Below are positions 22,344-33,084 of a stretch of DNA of 64,000 bases, piece by piece (the first letter of the stretch is position 1; each line of letters starts with the position of its first letter). The DNA comes from Xanthostigma xanthostigma. Lineage: Eukaryota; Arthropoda; Insecta; Raphidioptera; Raphidiidae. The notes under the pieces are model-generated. The model was given only the letters and a program-made list of their open reading frames with translations. It was not told the origin of the DNA and searched no databases. The stretch is taken from the NCBI GenBank assembly GCA_963575645.1, contig OY754464.1, positions 74,374,948-74,438,947 on the forward strand. Reading direction: 5' to 3'. The position numbers were made by a program, and so were the translations under genes.

Positions 22344-22479
22344 CAGTGGCGTAACTATAGGGTGGCAGAACGTGCAAAATGCCACGGCCCCTGACCTGAG
22401 GGAGCCCCCCCGGCCCGAGAGGACAGGGAGAACCTAACATTTATTAAAAAAATGGTAAAAAATATTCCACATACCGCTA

Positions 22480-23435
22480 ACGTAGCGGTATGTGCTTTAT
22501 TCTCGCTTTGCGCGTCAAAGCTGACTTTCGTCAGTAATTATATTATTATATCTAGTATTATATTATATTATTGACATTTTTTGTGCTTCATTAAAACAAT
22601 TAATGAATCATTTACTGTGATTGTCGTCTTTCAATTTGGATTATTATTTTGATTTTGTTTTTGTTTATTTTGTATACTATTTGGAACTTTAAGTTCCGTT
22701 GTGTTTGTTTTTTTTTTTAAATAAATAAATCTAAGTTAATTCCACACGAAATCCATTCAAATTGAAGCTTTTTGAAAAGAGGACATTCTGATGTATAAAA
22801 CAGGACTATTTTTAAATTCATTCGAGTTCATAAATACTACTAAAATTGTAATTGAAAATCACGAACAGCAGTTGTCGGTTGGTCTGTACGTATGTACGTC
22901 CGAGCTCTACAGATCGCAATTTTGGTCGGATTGCTTTGGGTTTTATTTTATTCATTTTGTTTACTATCAGACCATAACCCTATTTAAATTCACTAAAATG
23001 TGTACATTAGTTTAATTTTTACAAACAGTTTTATTTTATTATTTTTGACAGAGTAATAGTTAAAAAAAACAAAATTTTTGTTTTGCAGTTATTAAGAAAT
23101 TATTACTGTAAGTGTAGTATATTACCGTTGAATAAGTACTATTCTTCTATACGACGATAACAGCAGCACGCTGCAAGCGCGTTGTGGCCGAACGGTTAAG
23201 GCGTAAGGCCAGTAAAATGGCAAGATGTCAGGTTCGATTCCCGCCAACATCATTGGAAATTTTTTTTTCTATTCCATTTTATTTCCACTTGACATTTATT
23301 TATGTTTTTCATATATTTTTATTTTTTACTGTTTTTTTTTTATAATCTATTTTCTCAATTTTTTTCATTATAATATGTAGGTACAGTGGAAAACTTGCGG
23401 GATGTGCACTTTTGGTTTTGTCAACTATTAATTTT
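22480..23435 (+). repeat. tRNA-module repeat; inverted copy at 62105-62960
   Basis: It starts with the hairpin ACATACCGCTAACGTAGCGG and continues through CATTCAAATTGAAGCTTTTT, the TACGTATGTACG stretch and a tRNA-like module. It ends GTGGAAAACTTGCGGGATGT then GCACTTTTGGTTTTG. The copy at 62105-62960 has the same order on the other strand, outside any hAT element. Confidence 0.75.
23178..23252 (+). pseudogene. tRNA-like module, Leu/Ser-like
   Basis: GTGGCCGAACGGTTAAGGCG is a near-consensus A box and D arm, and GGTTCGATTCC is a B box. The anticodon loop AGTAAAA would read TAA, but position 33 is not T. The acceptor and T stems pair poorly and the long variable arm of a true Leu tRNA is missing. 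It is a degenerate module within a repeat. Confidence 0.55.
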
Positions 23436-23862
23436 GTATTTCATCTTTTTAAGTTATAGGTATATTAATAAACCGGCTTTATTTCATAGAGACACATAAA
23501 TGTGTATGAAACATGTCAAAAATTACAGTGCTTAAAAATACATTAAGTACAACAATATATTTAAAACATCTTAAAACATTTAAAAATCTTTAATAAAATC
23601 ATTTACTCTATACGAAGCCTTGTCAATAAGAAGTTCTTTTTTAAATTTTGGTGTCGGTAGTTCTCTTATATTTTTTGGGATATTATTATATATTTTTGTT
23701 ATCATGCTATTAATTCAAGAACATGCACGAATTTTACAAATAAGTAGGTACCTTACTTCGCGATTTATAAAGAAACTACAACGTGAAGCTTTTTTATATT
23801 AAGGGAGGGTCCCATCTCATGAATTTACCAGGGGCCTCAGGTGTAACGCCACTGTTTAGTAG

Positions 23863-24571
23863 ACAGCCTATGAATATTAGTGTATGTGGTCTAAATTAAT
23901 AAAGTTTGTCATGAAAACTGAATAAATGCATCCCACATGTCCAGAATTATTACGAAGTTGATTTTAAATATTTAAATGAAGAAAATTAAATCGTTACAGA
24001 AACATGAAATTCGCTTTCATTTTGAAATTCACTATTTATATGCTTTTATGATACACCAATTTAAATATTTAGTATACGAAATTCCCCTAGCAGTACATTA
24101 TTCACCGTGTCTCGGCCTTTCTCATACCGCCAACTCATAGAAAATGAATAGGCAACATTCTCTCTTCAGCTCTGCCAGAGACCTTCAGGTCTGTCGTAAA
24201 TTTGCTATATGATCAGACGTCTCGATAGAACGCTGTTTTTCCACTCTTTGATTTCAAATATCGGTTAGAAATATCAGTAAACCAGTAGAAGCATGTAAAT
24301 CAAGAACTTAAAAAATTAAAAAAGACGGGTTGCACTCCGGGAGTGCCGGCGGAAGTGAAAACTCGAATATTAACGTCTTACGAATTTTCGATCAAAATGG
24401 TTTGTATCATAGATTGCATTTTTATGCACGATATTTCAACGCTAGATGTCTAACGTTGTATAAATAAAAGTTTTCGTCTTACGCATATCTGACGATCTGA
24501 CGCGAGTTTAACATTTTTTACCCATTACAAAAAAAGTGTACAACGCCGCTAAAGAAGTTTTCACTTAAAAA
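23863..24571. other. no gene seen
   Basis: AT-rich, ending in AAGAAGTTTTCACTTAAAAAGTTA next to the MITE. Nothing recognised. Confidence 0.5.
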
Positions 24572-24830
24572 GTTAGGCCGCTGCACACGAGGCTACAAAC
24601 ACGGCTTGGACTGCTGCTGGCCGGCAGGCTGGGTACGAGGCTGGAAATGACGTCACTGCGGGCTCGCCTGCTAACTCACAATATGGATTTTAAAATTAAA
24701 ACAGGAGCTTTTTTTCTTGCTAGGTCATGTGCTTACTCTGAGCAAGAACCAATCAGAAAACAGTGTCTTGTCACGTGGACGACATGAACAAACGCCCACA
24801 AACCAACATGGCGTTGTACAGACAGCGGAC

Positions 24831-25651
24831 CATATATTTAATACCATCTATATTGCTAGCAAAGATCGGGCGAAAGACTTAAGCACTACGGTGCAGACAT
24901 TTATACGTCTGTCTCACTTATTATACTCTGAGTCTCATGCGCATGTCCGTGAATTGATGCGCGTCAGTTTGCACATAGAACTAAGCTGTGAAAGGGAGGT
25001 GGCATGCTCTATTCCACTTATTACTGCCTCATTACAGACACGACACTTGCGCACAACGGGTCAAGTAAAAATACAAAGATAGAAAACAGTAATTAACCGA
25101 CTTCAACAAAAAGGAGGAGGTTCTATGTTCGTCTGTATATATATATATATTTTTTTTATGTATGTTCACCGATTTCTCCGTCAATTATGAACCGATTTTC
25201 AAAAAAATTTTTTATTCGAAAGAGTGCACCTCAGAGGTGGTCCCATCGGAACCAAGTCAGGATCTGATTGTGGAATCCGGAGAAATCGAGGGAAACTCTC
25301 AAATTTCAAAGGCACGCATAATGTTTTTTATGTATGTTCACCGATTTTTAGTGTTAGATTAACACTAAAAAGAGAAAAATAACATATTTTTAACAAAAAA
25401 ATTGAACCGACTTCACACTAAAAAGTAAAAAATAATTGCGTATTGAAATGTTTTGGAGTCGGTGTAGTTCTCGGAATAGATTTCATTTTGGCTGACACCG
25501 ACTCCAAAACATTTCAATACGCAATTATTTTTTACTTTTTAGTGTGAAGTCGTTTCAATTTTTTTGTTAAAAATATTTTATTTACTGTCTCACTTCATGG
25601 GCCACGCTTCCCCTTACGGACCCTAGCAATATAGAAGTTATTAAATATATG
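24831..25651. mobile_element. inverted-repeat element inside the MITE
   Basis: The ends CATATATTTAATACCATCTA and TATTAAATATATG, with CTATATTGCTAG in each arm, are inverse copies of about 29 bp. The interior holds yet another repeat (25096-25578). Confidence 0.6.
25096..25578 (+). repeat. insect repeat with terminal palindrome, copy 1
   Basis: TTAACCGACTTCAACAAAAA then GGAGGAGGTTCTATG opens it. Next come TTCACCGATTTCTCCGTCAA, GAACCAAGTCAGGATCTGAT and a palindrome (about 25383-25578) whose arms contain ACTAAAAAGTAAAAAATAAT and TTTGGAGTCGGTG. A second copy lies inverted at 31650-32170. Text of this kind is common in lepidopteran genomes as far as I recall. The open frame at 25162-25362 is part of it. 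Confidence 0.7.
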
Positions 25652-25657
25652 CAACAG

Positions 25658-25661
25658 ACAC
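25658..25661. repeat. target site duplication ACAC, left
   Basis: ACAC just outside the left LTR, repeated at 28225-28228. The empty site in the second MITE copy reads CAACAGACACGTTTTGC (59604-59620). Confidence 0.85.
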
Positions 25662-26197
25662 TGAAACGATTAGCTTTGGACTTTTTCGGATAAGCTTACG
25701 TAATCGTCTCGTAATATAATTTAAAATAAATTTTAATAAAATTAATAAACAATTTAAAATATTTATTTTCAATGTTTTATTATGAAATTGTTGTTAACAA
25801 GATATCTTAGAATGTACACACAGAAAATTTCTGATATCTTAATGTGATTGGAATTGACAAAGTGAAAAATAATCAATTAAACGACACATACAAAAAGAAA
25901 TTTGGATCGGTAGATCACCAAGTACTCCAGATTCTCCCTGATGTGGTTTAAAGGAAATATTTCAACACTTTTTCGCAGCTTATTTTTCATACATCCTATT
26001 TCAACCTTTTAAAACTTACTGCCTTTTTTCAGACAAAAAACATATTTTTTTCTTTATTTCACTGCGTCGTTCAACATGCCAAAACCAAAATTGACACGCG
26101 CCGTGACAAAACAAATAGACAAGTACAGTAAATACCCAATTCTAATTATTACCTCTAAACTACGTACAATGTAATATAAAAGTTTTGAATCGTTACA
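25662..26197 (-). repeat. 3' LTR (536 bp)
   Basis: Begins TGTAACGATTC and ends ATCGTTTCA on the minus strand, with AATAAA-type polyadenylation signals in its distal third. It appears identical to 27689-28224. Confidence 0.93.
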
Positions 26198-26200
26198 TAG

Positions 26201-26207
26201 CCCCCCC
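26201..26207 (-). other. short purine run, candidate polypurine tract
   Basis: GGGGGGG followed by CTA directly before the 3' LTR on the minus strand. It is shorter than most polypurine tracts, but the position is right. Confidence 0.45.
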
Positions 26208-26679
26208 AGCGGTTCATACGAACAATTTTTGAATAAAGAAATGCATGGAGGATGAACCGCTTAAATAAATGAGAATTACGTACTACCTGGAATTTTACGA
26301 AGATTTACCACATTGAATAAAATACTAATCTTCGTTTACACGTACTATATAAAATATTTAAAAAAAAACATAAAAATTTCAAAACAATTAAAAAAAAATT
26401 AGTTAATCAATCTTTTCAACTGAAAACAATATAAAATGTTCGAAGAATTTTCAACTATAAAAAAAAACAATTGTGTTTATATTTACTGCAAAGTATAAAA
26501 TAAAGATCTGTGCATCTTCAAAAATAAAATTTAACAAAATTATATCACAATTTATGCACAGTCATAGCGCGTCATAGTAAAATTTAAATATGAACTATGA
26601 CTGTCCATAATTCCGCTTTAAGTTCTTTATGCACCCGATAGGAATGCACATTTACACAAACAATTGACTATCTACTTAG
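26208..26679 (-). other. 3' non-coding part of captured transcript or element
   Basis: AT-rich, between the stop codon of the captured gene and the purine tract. Contains a small inverted repeat around 26560-26605 (GCACAGTCATAGCG / ACTATGACTGT). I cannot tell where the gene's 3' UTR ends and element sequence begins. Confidence 0.5.
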
Positions 26680-27523
26680 TTACTGTTGTTGCAGGGCTTG
26701 CTGATTAGCGTAAAAGGGATTAGGCACTGCTGCGCCCGTATTAGGAGCGAAGTTTTGAGATTGCATCGTTTGTTGAGCTATCACAAATTGATTCTGAGGC
26801 GGCGAAACAAATGTCGATTGGTTTTGAAAAGCTTGCTGCGGTTGCGAGGAAGCTTGCAAGTTTGTCGGATAAACTGGAACTTGAAATGCTTGTTGCTGAA
26901 CTTGAAAGCCAGGAATTGCCCCTGTCGGAGCGTAATTTGCTTGAAATGTGGTTTGTTGCATCGGAGCATTGCCGTATAATGCTAATATGCTATCTTCAGT
27001 TAATTTCGTCTCTTCTTTTTCGGTCGGAGTCGGTTGATTAAAGAAACTTTCTACTTCGCTTTGAACTTTCGCGTTTTCGACACTGGATTTGTCGTCTTCT
27101 TTATCCCAATTTACTTTTGGCAGTGCCGGAGGCACCCATTCTCTGGCGATATACTATTTATGTTCATATTTCGCGCGCACAAATGACTCTAAACTAGAAT
27201 CGTTTGAGAACGCCGGAAATGGTCGGGCAAATTTGCTTCGTAAACAGCCCAAACACGACTGTTGCCCATCTGTTGAGATACATGTCCATTTATCCAGATT
27301 CACTGATTTTACTTTCAAAATATGAACGCCGAGATTTCTATGTATTCCTGCACATCTTATACATAAAAACACACCTATGTTCCACGATGCCCAACGAGGA
27401 TCTTTTGTATCGCAATCGACACAATATTTATTATCCTCATCTCTTAACAAATCATTTAGTACTTGTTGCCATTTGTCCTGAATTTGTTTTGCACGATCTT
27501 TTTTTTTCACTTTTTGTAGTCAT
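26680..27523 (-). pseudogene. SMAP1: intronless SMAP-type ArfGAP copy, frame broken
   Basis: SMAP proteins activate GTP hydrolysis on Arf6/Arf1 and act with clathrin in endosomal traffic. The copy starts at ATG 27523 (MTTKSEK). A run of nine A (27499-27507) then shifts the frame, so only about 20 codons follow. The correct frame resumes from 27510 with DRAKQIQ and an ArfGAP domain. Its zinc finger C-x2-C-x16-C-x2-C (27423-27352) is intact, as are the RCAGIHRNLGVHI segment with the conserved arginine and VKSVNLDKWT. Near 27290 a deletion of 3n+2 bases moves about 30 codons (QQMGNSRVWAVYEANLPD) out of frame. One missing base near 27200 restores it (SSLESF.RAKYEHK). TAG at 27154-27156 replaces a lysine codon before YIAREWVPPALPKVNWDKE. 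The tail (EDSILALYGN, then Q/N/P-rich) is open to TAA at 26680. Total about 280 codons, shorter than usual for SMAPs, so part of the middle, including any clathrin box, is missing. Identification is firm; function as protein is unlikely. Confidence 0.9.
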
Positions 27524-27675
27524 TTTAATAACTTAAATTTTATAATATATAAACAAATTGATTTATAGTTAATTGATTGATATTGATTTAATAATAATTA
27601 TTATTGATATTATTATTAAAATGTCCAAAATGTCACTTGGTATTAGTCTGGATAATTTCCAAGGTCCAGTCTTTT
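27524..27675 (-). other. leader between primer-binding site and captured ORF
   Basis: About 150 bp, very rich in A and T (AATAATAATATC-type repeats near 27590). It may combine retroelement leader and the gene's 5' UTR; the join is not visible. The open frame at 27569-27799 crosses into the LTR and is accidental. Confidence 0.5.
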
Positions 27676-27686
27676 TTCGGGCGCCA
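27676..27686 (-). other. primer-binding site, tRNA-Lys type
   Basis: On the minus strand TGGCGCCCGAA begins two bases after the 5' LTR. It is complementary to the 3' end of eukaryotic tRNA-Lys(UUU), which ends TTCGGGCGCCA. Complementarity falls off after 11 bases. Confidence 0.8.
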
Positions 27687-27688
27687 AA

Positions 27689-28224
27689 TGAAACGATTAG
27701 CTTTGGACTTTTTCGGATAAGCTTACGTAATCGTCTCGTAATATAATTTAAAATAAATTTTAATAAAATTAATAAACAATTTAAAATATTTATTTTCAAT
27801 GTTTTATTATGAAATTGTTGTTAACAAGATATCTTAGAATGTACACACAGAAAATTTCTGATATCTTAATGTGATTGGAATTGACAAAGTGAAAAATAAT
27901 CAATTAAACGACACATACAAAAAGAAATTTGGATCGGTAGATCACCAAGTACTCCAGATTCTCCCTGATGTGGTTTAAAGGAAATATTTCAACACTTTTT
28001 CGCAGCTTATTTTTCATACATCCTATTTCAACCTTTTAAAACTTACTGCCTTTTTTCAGACAAAAAACATATTTTTTTCTTTATTTCACTGCGTCGTTCA
28101 ACATGCCAAAACCAAAATTGACACGCGCCGTGACAAAACAAATAGACAAGTACAGTAAATACCCAATTCTAATTATTACCTCTAAACTACGTACAATGTA
28201 ATATAAAAGTTTTGAATCGTTACA
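27689..28224 (-). repeat. 5' LTR (536 bp)
   Basis: Same length and, as far as I can read, the same sequence as the 3' LTR at 25662-26197. It would hold the promoter of the element. Confidence 0.93.
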
Positions 28225-28228
28225 ACAC
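28225..28228. repeat. target site duplication ACAC, right
   Basis: ACAC directly after the LTR, continuing into GTTTTGCTCTGTGTTTATAT of the interrupted MITE. Confidence 0.85.
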
Positions 28229-28417
28229 GTTTTGCTCTGTGTTTATATTTGAACTGTCACTGTGCGCGCACCAGATCTATCCACAAAACAAACTTGAAAT
28301 TTAGCCTCGTGTGAAGCGAGCACATAAAAGCGATTAAGAAAACAAGCGCTAGAAAACTTGTAGTCAAATCTAGCAAGGAATCTAGCGGCAAATCCAGTCT
28401 CGTGTGCAGCGGCCTTA

Positions 28418-28959
28418 ACTTTCTAATTCTTAAATTATTTTTTAATATTTCTTCAAGTCAATCGTATCTTTGGCAGTAAACGAAATGAATGAATAGAAAA
28501 TGATAAATCAGACAAAAGAAAAAAATACCATATTGTACTCTTACACAGACAATGTTTTATTAGGTCAAAATAAATTTTCAAAGAACCGAAACACTCTTTT
28601 GTTTACACAATAATAGAATAAAAATGCATTGAAAACATCAAGTAGCTTAATTGTTTCGTTGGTTATATCAAAACAAATAACTGAATATAAAGAAGTTGTA
28701 CAGCTCTTAATTATTTTTGAAGCGGTTTATGACATTCGTTGCGAATAAATTTTTAAAATAATGCCACGTACAAATATGATTTATAGACAGTTCTGAAAAT
28801 GTTTTATAAATTATCTTAACCTTATTTTATTGCGATGGAGAAAATATATGTTCCAAGGTTACATAAATGTTAATATCTCGTAAACACAGCAGTAATTAGA
28901 CAGTTGTTATTTTGTACCTCAATTATTTTTTAAACTGGTATAATGCCCATATTCACCGA
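28418..28959. other. no gene seen
   Basis: AT-rich, nothing recognised. Confidence 0.5.
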
Positions 28960-29260
28960 ACACTATTAAAGATAGAAATTACTAATCTTGGAACAAGTTT
29001 ATTCGTTAGACTAAAATTCACCAAGCAAATTATCAGGTAGAAAAGTTAGTTAAAGAATAAATATACACTGCACTATACTCCTTGCTCTTTTTGTTGAATA
29101 TTTTGACGTTCACCCAAAAATCAGACCGATACCGTTAGTGTAAACATCAAAAAAAAGTTTCACAAAATAATAATGTTTAATTTCATACAAAACTTCCACT
29201 AACTTTAATGTTTTACAACTATACACTTCACAAAAAGTTAATAAACTATGTGTTGTGTTG
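28960..29260 (+). repeat. dispersed repeat, copy at 58600-58925
   Basis: TATTCACCGAACACTATTAA, ACCAAGCAAATTATCAGGTA, TTTTGACGTTCACCCAAAAA and AAAACTTCCACTAACTTTAA are shared with 58600-58925 in the same order. There the repeat is linked to tRNA-like modules. Confidence 0.7.
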
Positions 29261-30478
29261 TTTATTATTCACAAGAGCAACTGTAGATATAATACTCCAC
29301 GTTTATAGGTTAGGTATTATGATCTATGTGGCGGCCATTATTATTTTATCAGGCGAATAAATATTTATACCCTGGAAGTAAGACAGAATATATTTATACC
29401 TGCAGTAAACATTATTGTGGTTGGTGAATTGAATGATCGCTATTTACTCGGAGGAATAGTTACCTGTAGAACAAATGAATCGAATAAATAACTACTTACG
29501 TTCGATGAATGTGGTCATAAGAGTGTTTATCGTTCATAATCAAGAAGGACGTGGCTAATTATCATATTATAATTATAAGATTTTCATTTTTGACGCGATA
29601 ACGTCTTATAAATTAATGAAACACCGCAGCTGCACGCACGAAAAAGTGTAACGCCGTAACGTTCCGCCTGACCCTGTGCGTGCAAGCGAGAGCGCAGTAT
29701 AAGCGATAGAGAAGCACGATCGGCTCAAGTTTAACAGCTACTAAAATTTAGGTTATGTATTATTAAATATGATATTCGAGCGGAATACGTTATCACGTAA
29801 AACTATCGTCCGTAAACCGACTTTACAGACAACCAATTTTTTTTCTTTCAAAATTGTTTGATATGGGATTTGCGGTACCCCCATTGCTATGATTATTACT
29901 AATGCGAACCACGCGCAAACTAAAAATAATTTTGTCGTGATATTTTGCACACTTCTTTTAAAAACTTTTAATAACTTGCGTTTATATTTCAAAAAATTAA
30001 CTTCCGAAGGAAGATTATATTAAAAGTTACATTTTAGGGGTGTATCAGTATTAAAATATGCAACAAAATACTTTGGTAAACAGAACTTGTCAAGAAGCAA
30101 AGGCTTGCGATTTAAATCAAGTACTAAATATATGCATATTTTAATGTCGTCGCATGTAAAATAATTAATTTTTATCATTTAATCGATACAGCACAGTGAC
30201 GCATTGATATAATCAGGTATTTTTATAGCCAATTGCACCAACGTCGGTTAATAACTAATAAATAAAATATGGCTGCTTCCTATAATAAATCATTGCCAGA
30301 AACACAATAGTGTTTATTTTATTACAACACGTTGAGTAGGTTTTTATGGAGAAATATTTTAATACTTGCGCGTTTCTCTGCAAATATGTTATACTCCTAT
30401 ATAACCAGACCGTCTGTCTTCCCTCTGCACTGATCTTGGAATAAATATATGGTCATGATATTTCACGTTTGTGACGTC
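29261..30478. other. no gene seen
   Basis: The open frame at 29753-29992 (79 codons, minus) has a hydrophobic stretch but no recognisable family. Confidence 0.5.
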
Positions 30479-31075
30479 AGTCAATTGGGCGACGGGACCA
30501 TTTCAACTCCAAAAATATTGACATTTGATATTATAGTATAATAAAGAAAATAAAATTTCTTATATCGTGACGCGGGTAATGGCTAGTTTGAAATATGATA
30601 TTTGCTATTCGTTGGCATGGTTATCTACATAATATGTTCCACATCGCGTAAAAATTAATCAAAGCATACTTAGTTCATTTCTTTCTGTCAGATCTACAAA
30701 ACAAAAGAGCAGCTGATTTTTTTTTATTTTCAATATATTATTTCCGAAACTATAAAGTTTAGAATAAAAAATGTTTAACAAAACATTCTTGAAAAAGCCG
30801 TTATAAAAAGTATACCATTATTATCTAAAAAACACCGTTACCTATAGCATATATCTTTCTGCGCATGCGCCGATTTTTTTCCAAAAAACAATAGGGCACT
30901 TCATATTTGCATACCAAACATCCTTCCAAAATTTGGTTTCAATCCGTTTGACCTGCTCACAGACTAACAGACGCACAGAGTTTTTCCAAAAAAGCGTTTT
31001 TTGGATTTGGAGGACCTCAAAACGAAAAAATATTGTAAAATTTGGAAAAGTTAATTTTGACCTAAACTAGTACCA
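30479..31075 (-). mobile_element. ~600-bp repeat family, copy 3
   Basis: Inverse of the copies at 17088 and 55886. CCAATTGGGCGACGGGACC-like start, then GTGACGCGGGTAATGGCTAG, TGCGCATGCGCCGATT and GGACCTCAAAACG. It also shares TTGACCTAAACTAGTACCAT with the copy at 55886. Confidence 0.75.
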
Positions 31076-31649
31076 TTCCCTATTTGTGGTGTTGGAATAG
31101 TAAAAGATCGTTTATAGGATTATTGGTGTTCTAAATCCGCCCCTGGACAAAACGTCAATATGATGGGTCGCTCAGTCAAAGAAGAATAAGCGAACTTGTA
31201 CGATCGACAAAATTTCTGTGCGGAAACTTTGCTTATCTGGTCGGTCGGCATTGGTTAGGCATGGAACCCCGGGGTGACGGGCGACACTGAATCACACTAG
31301 AACGTGTGTACGTGGACCCTGTGCGACACTTAACACCCAACTTTTCCTCTCCACTCTCTTTTCCGTCTTATCTGCTTGTATTCCCTTTATTTACATACCG
31401 GGTGAATTATATGAATACACGACTAGGGTTGGGTATGTTTTTAAAGTCATCTCATATCAGTTTCTATTATACTCGTAGTTTAAAGACTGCGTACACCATA
31501 ACAGCACGGGCCAAAAAAGCCTATTCGAGAAGGCACCCATATTATTATTAATTGTATATTAGATTGCCATCAGCCATTAGCAGTTACCCTTGTGTCGGTT
31601 AGCACGCAATTTGTGTCTAGTCGTTCTGAACCGATCTAATGTGCTAATA
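31076..31649. other. no gene seen
   Basis: The open frame at 31306-31551 is unrecognised. Confidence 0.5.
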
Positions 31650-32170
31650 CACAAAATATTTTTAACAAAAAAATTGAACCGACTTCAAAATATGCACTAA
31701 AAAGTAAAAAATAATAATTACTGTTATTTTTGGAGTCGGTGTTACATCGGAATTCGAAAGTAGCAATTTAAATCTTACATGTCTCTAGTTCTCGGAATAG
31801 ATTTCATTTTGGCTGACACCGACTCCAAAAATAACAATAATTATTATTTTTTACTTTTTAGTGCATATTTTGAAGTCGGTTCAATTTTTTTGTTAAAAAT
31901 ATTTTATTTTTCTCTTTTTAGTGTTAGATAAAAGTATTGCAGTGGGTAGGCCAAGTATGTGTGCCTTTGAAATTTGAGAGTTTCCCTCGATTTCTCCGGA
32001 TTCCACCATCAGATCCTGACTTGGTTCCGACGGGACCACTTCGGAAGTGCACTCTTTCGAATAAAAAAAAATTGAAAATCGGTCCATAATTGACGGAGAA
32101 ATCGGTGAACATACATAAAAAAAAATATACAGTCGAACATAGAACCTCCTCCTTTTTTGAAGTCGGTTAA
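31650..32170 (-). repeat. insect repeat with terminal palindrome, copy 2
   Basis: Inverse of 25096-25578. Palindrome at about 31655-31910, with arms containing TTGAACCGACTTCAAAATAT and ACTAAAAAGTAAAAAATAAT and centre TTGGAGTCGGTG. Then come ATCAGATCCTGACTTGGTTC and CCTCCTTTTTTGAAGTCGGT. The open frames at 31893-32227 are repeat sequence. Confidence 0.75.
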
Positions 32171-32203
32171 AAATGCAATAAAACTGCATTTTATATAATA
32201 TGT

Positions 32204-32625
32204 ACTAGCGGCCCGGTCCGGTTTCACCCGGGTGTATAGTTCTGCTAAATGTATTTCGTTTGCGGCCCGACGTTTGAACTAATAGCTTTGAGCAAATTCT
32301 AGCAGATTTGCTTCTGAACTAATAGTTTTCAGCGAATTCTAACAGACGTCGCTACTTGGTACTAAAACAGTTTTTTTTTGTTTGCTTCTGAACTAATAGC
32401 TTTGAGTAAATTCTATCAGATGTCGTTGCATGTTACTAAAAAAAGTTTTTTTTGAGAAAACACCGTAATTTTGTACAAACAATTTAATAAAAAAACTATC
32501 CTTTAGCGTAAGTTGCACCAAGTAAGGCACATATACAAAATTTCTTTAAAATCCGTTCAGTGGTTTCGGAGGTTAGCGCGGACAAAATTGTGACACGAGA
32601 ATTTGATATAATATATAGGTTTGTC
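32204..32625 (+). mobile_element. short retroelement, related head, different body
   Basis: It begins ACTAGCGGCCCGGTCCGGTT then TCACCCGGGTG, like the tRNA-Lys family. The body has two or three diverged GAACTAATAGCTTTGAG..AAATTCTA units (32275, 32314, 32386), and the tail is TCCGTTCAGTGGTTTCGGAG, then TATAATATATAGG. No tRNA module. Confidence 0.65.
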
Positions 32626-33084
32626 ACATACTACGGAAGGAAAACATTTCTGGCACAGTCCACGATGCTATATTATGTCGAAGATTTTTAAACAGTCTGT
32701 ATAAATAATATGAACGCATACCTATTTCTATGTCCTGTGTGCCCTTTCTTCCCGGTAGCAAACCGCACGTTTCAATTGGATCACTCCGGTTCTGGAGTTC
32801 AGATACATTTTGATCAAATTACTTACCTAACGTACACAGGCTGTTTCATAAATCTCATTTTACTTTCAATGCTGTACATTTTATAATCAAATATTAAAAC
32901 ATATCTTTTTTATAAACATAACACTACTTGCGAATGATTTAAAAAAAAAAACAGTTTTGGATTTTTTAAAGATAAAAAATAGGTTTTTTAAGTTGATTAA
33001 GATCTAAAAAAGACGTTTTTGATTTTTTTAGTACGTTAGAAATGTTAGAATATACAATGATATGTAAGCGGGTTTTGTATACCT
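32626..33084. other. no gene seen
   Basis: AT-rich, nothing recognised. Confidence 0.5.

Larger units (their letters stand above)
22344..23854 (+). mobile_element. hAT-like element, 1511 bp, non-autonomous
   Basis: The ends are CAGTGGCGTAAC and GTAACGCCACTG. They are flanked by TTTAGTAA (22336-22343) and TTTAGTAG (23855-23862), an 8-bp duplication with one change. The subterminal sequence is GGGCC-rich (GGCCCCTGACC / GGGGCCTCAGG). No transposase frame remains. The middle, about 22480-23435, is occupied by another repeat with a tRNA-like module. The open frames at 22791-23015 and 23620-23802 are unrecognised. Confidence 0.8.
25662..28224 (-). mobile_element. non-autonomous LTR retroelement carrying ArfGAP cDNA
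   Basis: Two 536-bp direct repeats bound an interior of 1491 bp. On the minus strand each LTR runs TGTAACGATTC...CTAATCGTTTCA, and I find no difference between the two. A primer-binding site follows the 5' LTR (27676-27686) and a weak purine tract precedes the 3' LTR (26201-26207). The target duplication is ACAC. The interior holds no gag, protease, reverse transcriptase or integrase, only a cDNA-like copy of a SMAP-type ArfGAP gene in the sense orientation of the element. Replication would have needed proteins from a relative, probably of the Ty3/gypsy group given the 4-bp duplication and primer type. Identical LTRs mean a recent insertion. Confidence 0.9.
24572..28417. mobile_element. MITE, copy 1, split by two later insertions
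   Basis: The left end GGCCGCTGCACACGAGGCTA and the right end CTCGTGTGCAGCGGCCTTAA are inverse copies. The MITE sequence is 24572-24830, a few bases before 25662, and 28225-28417. It is split by an inverted-repeat element (24831-25651) and by the LTR element (25662-28224). Copy 2 at 59362-60246 lacks both insertions and gives the original order. The open frame at 24717-25082 spans a junction and is not a gene. Confidence 0.8.

Noticed and set aside
24717-25082. 121-residue protein
   Set aside because: The frame runs through a MITE and across the junction with another inserted element.
26686-27325. Plus-strand proteins opposite the ArfGAP copy
   Set aside because: Several plus-strand frames are open only because the minus strand is a former coding sequence. 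None resembles a protein.
26680-27510. Functional SMAP1/ArfGAP gene
   Set aside because: There are no introns, it sits between identical LTRs, and the frame has an early shift, an internal out-of-frame stretch and a TAG.
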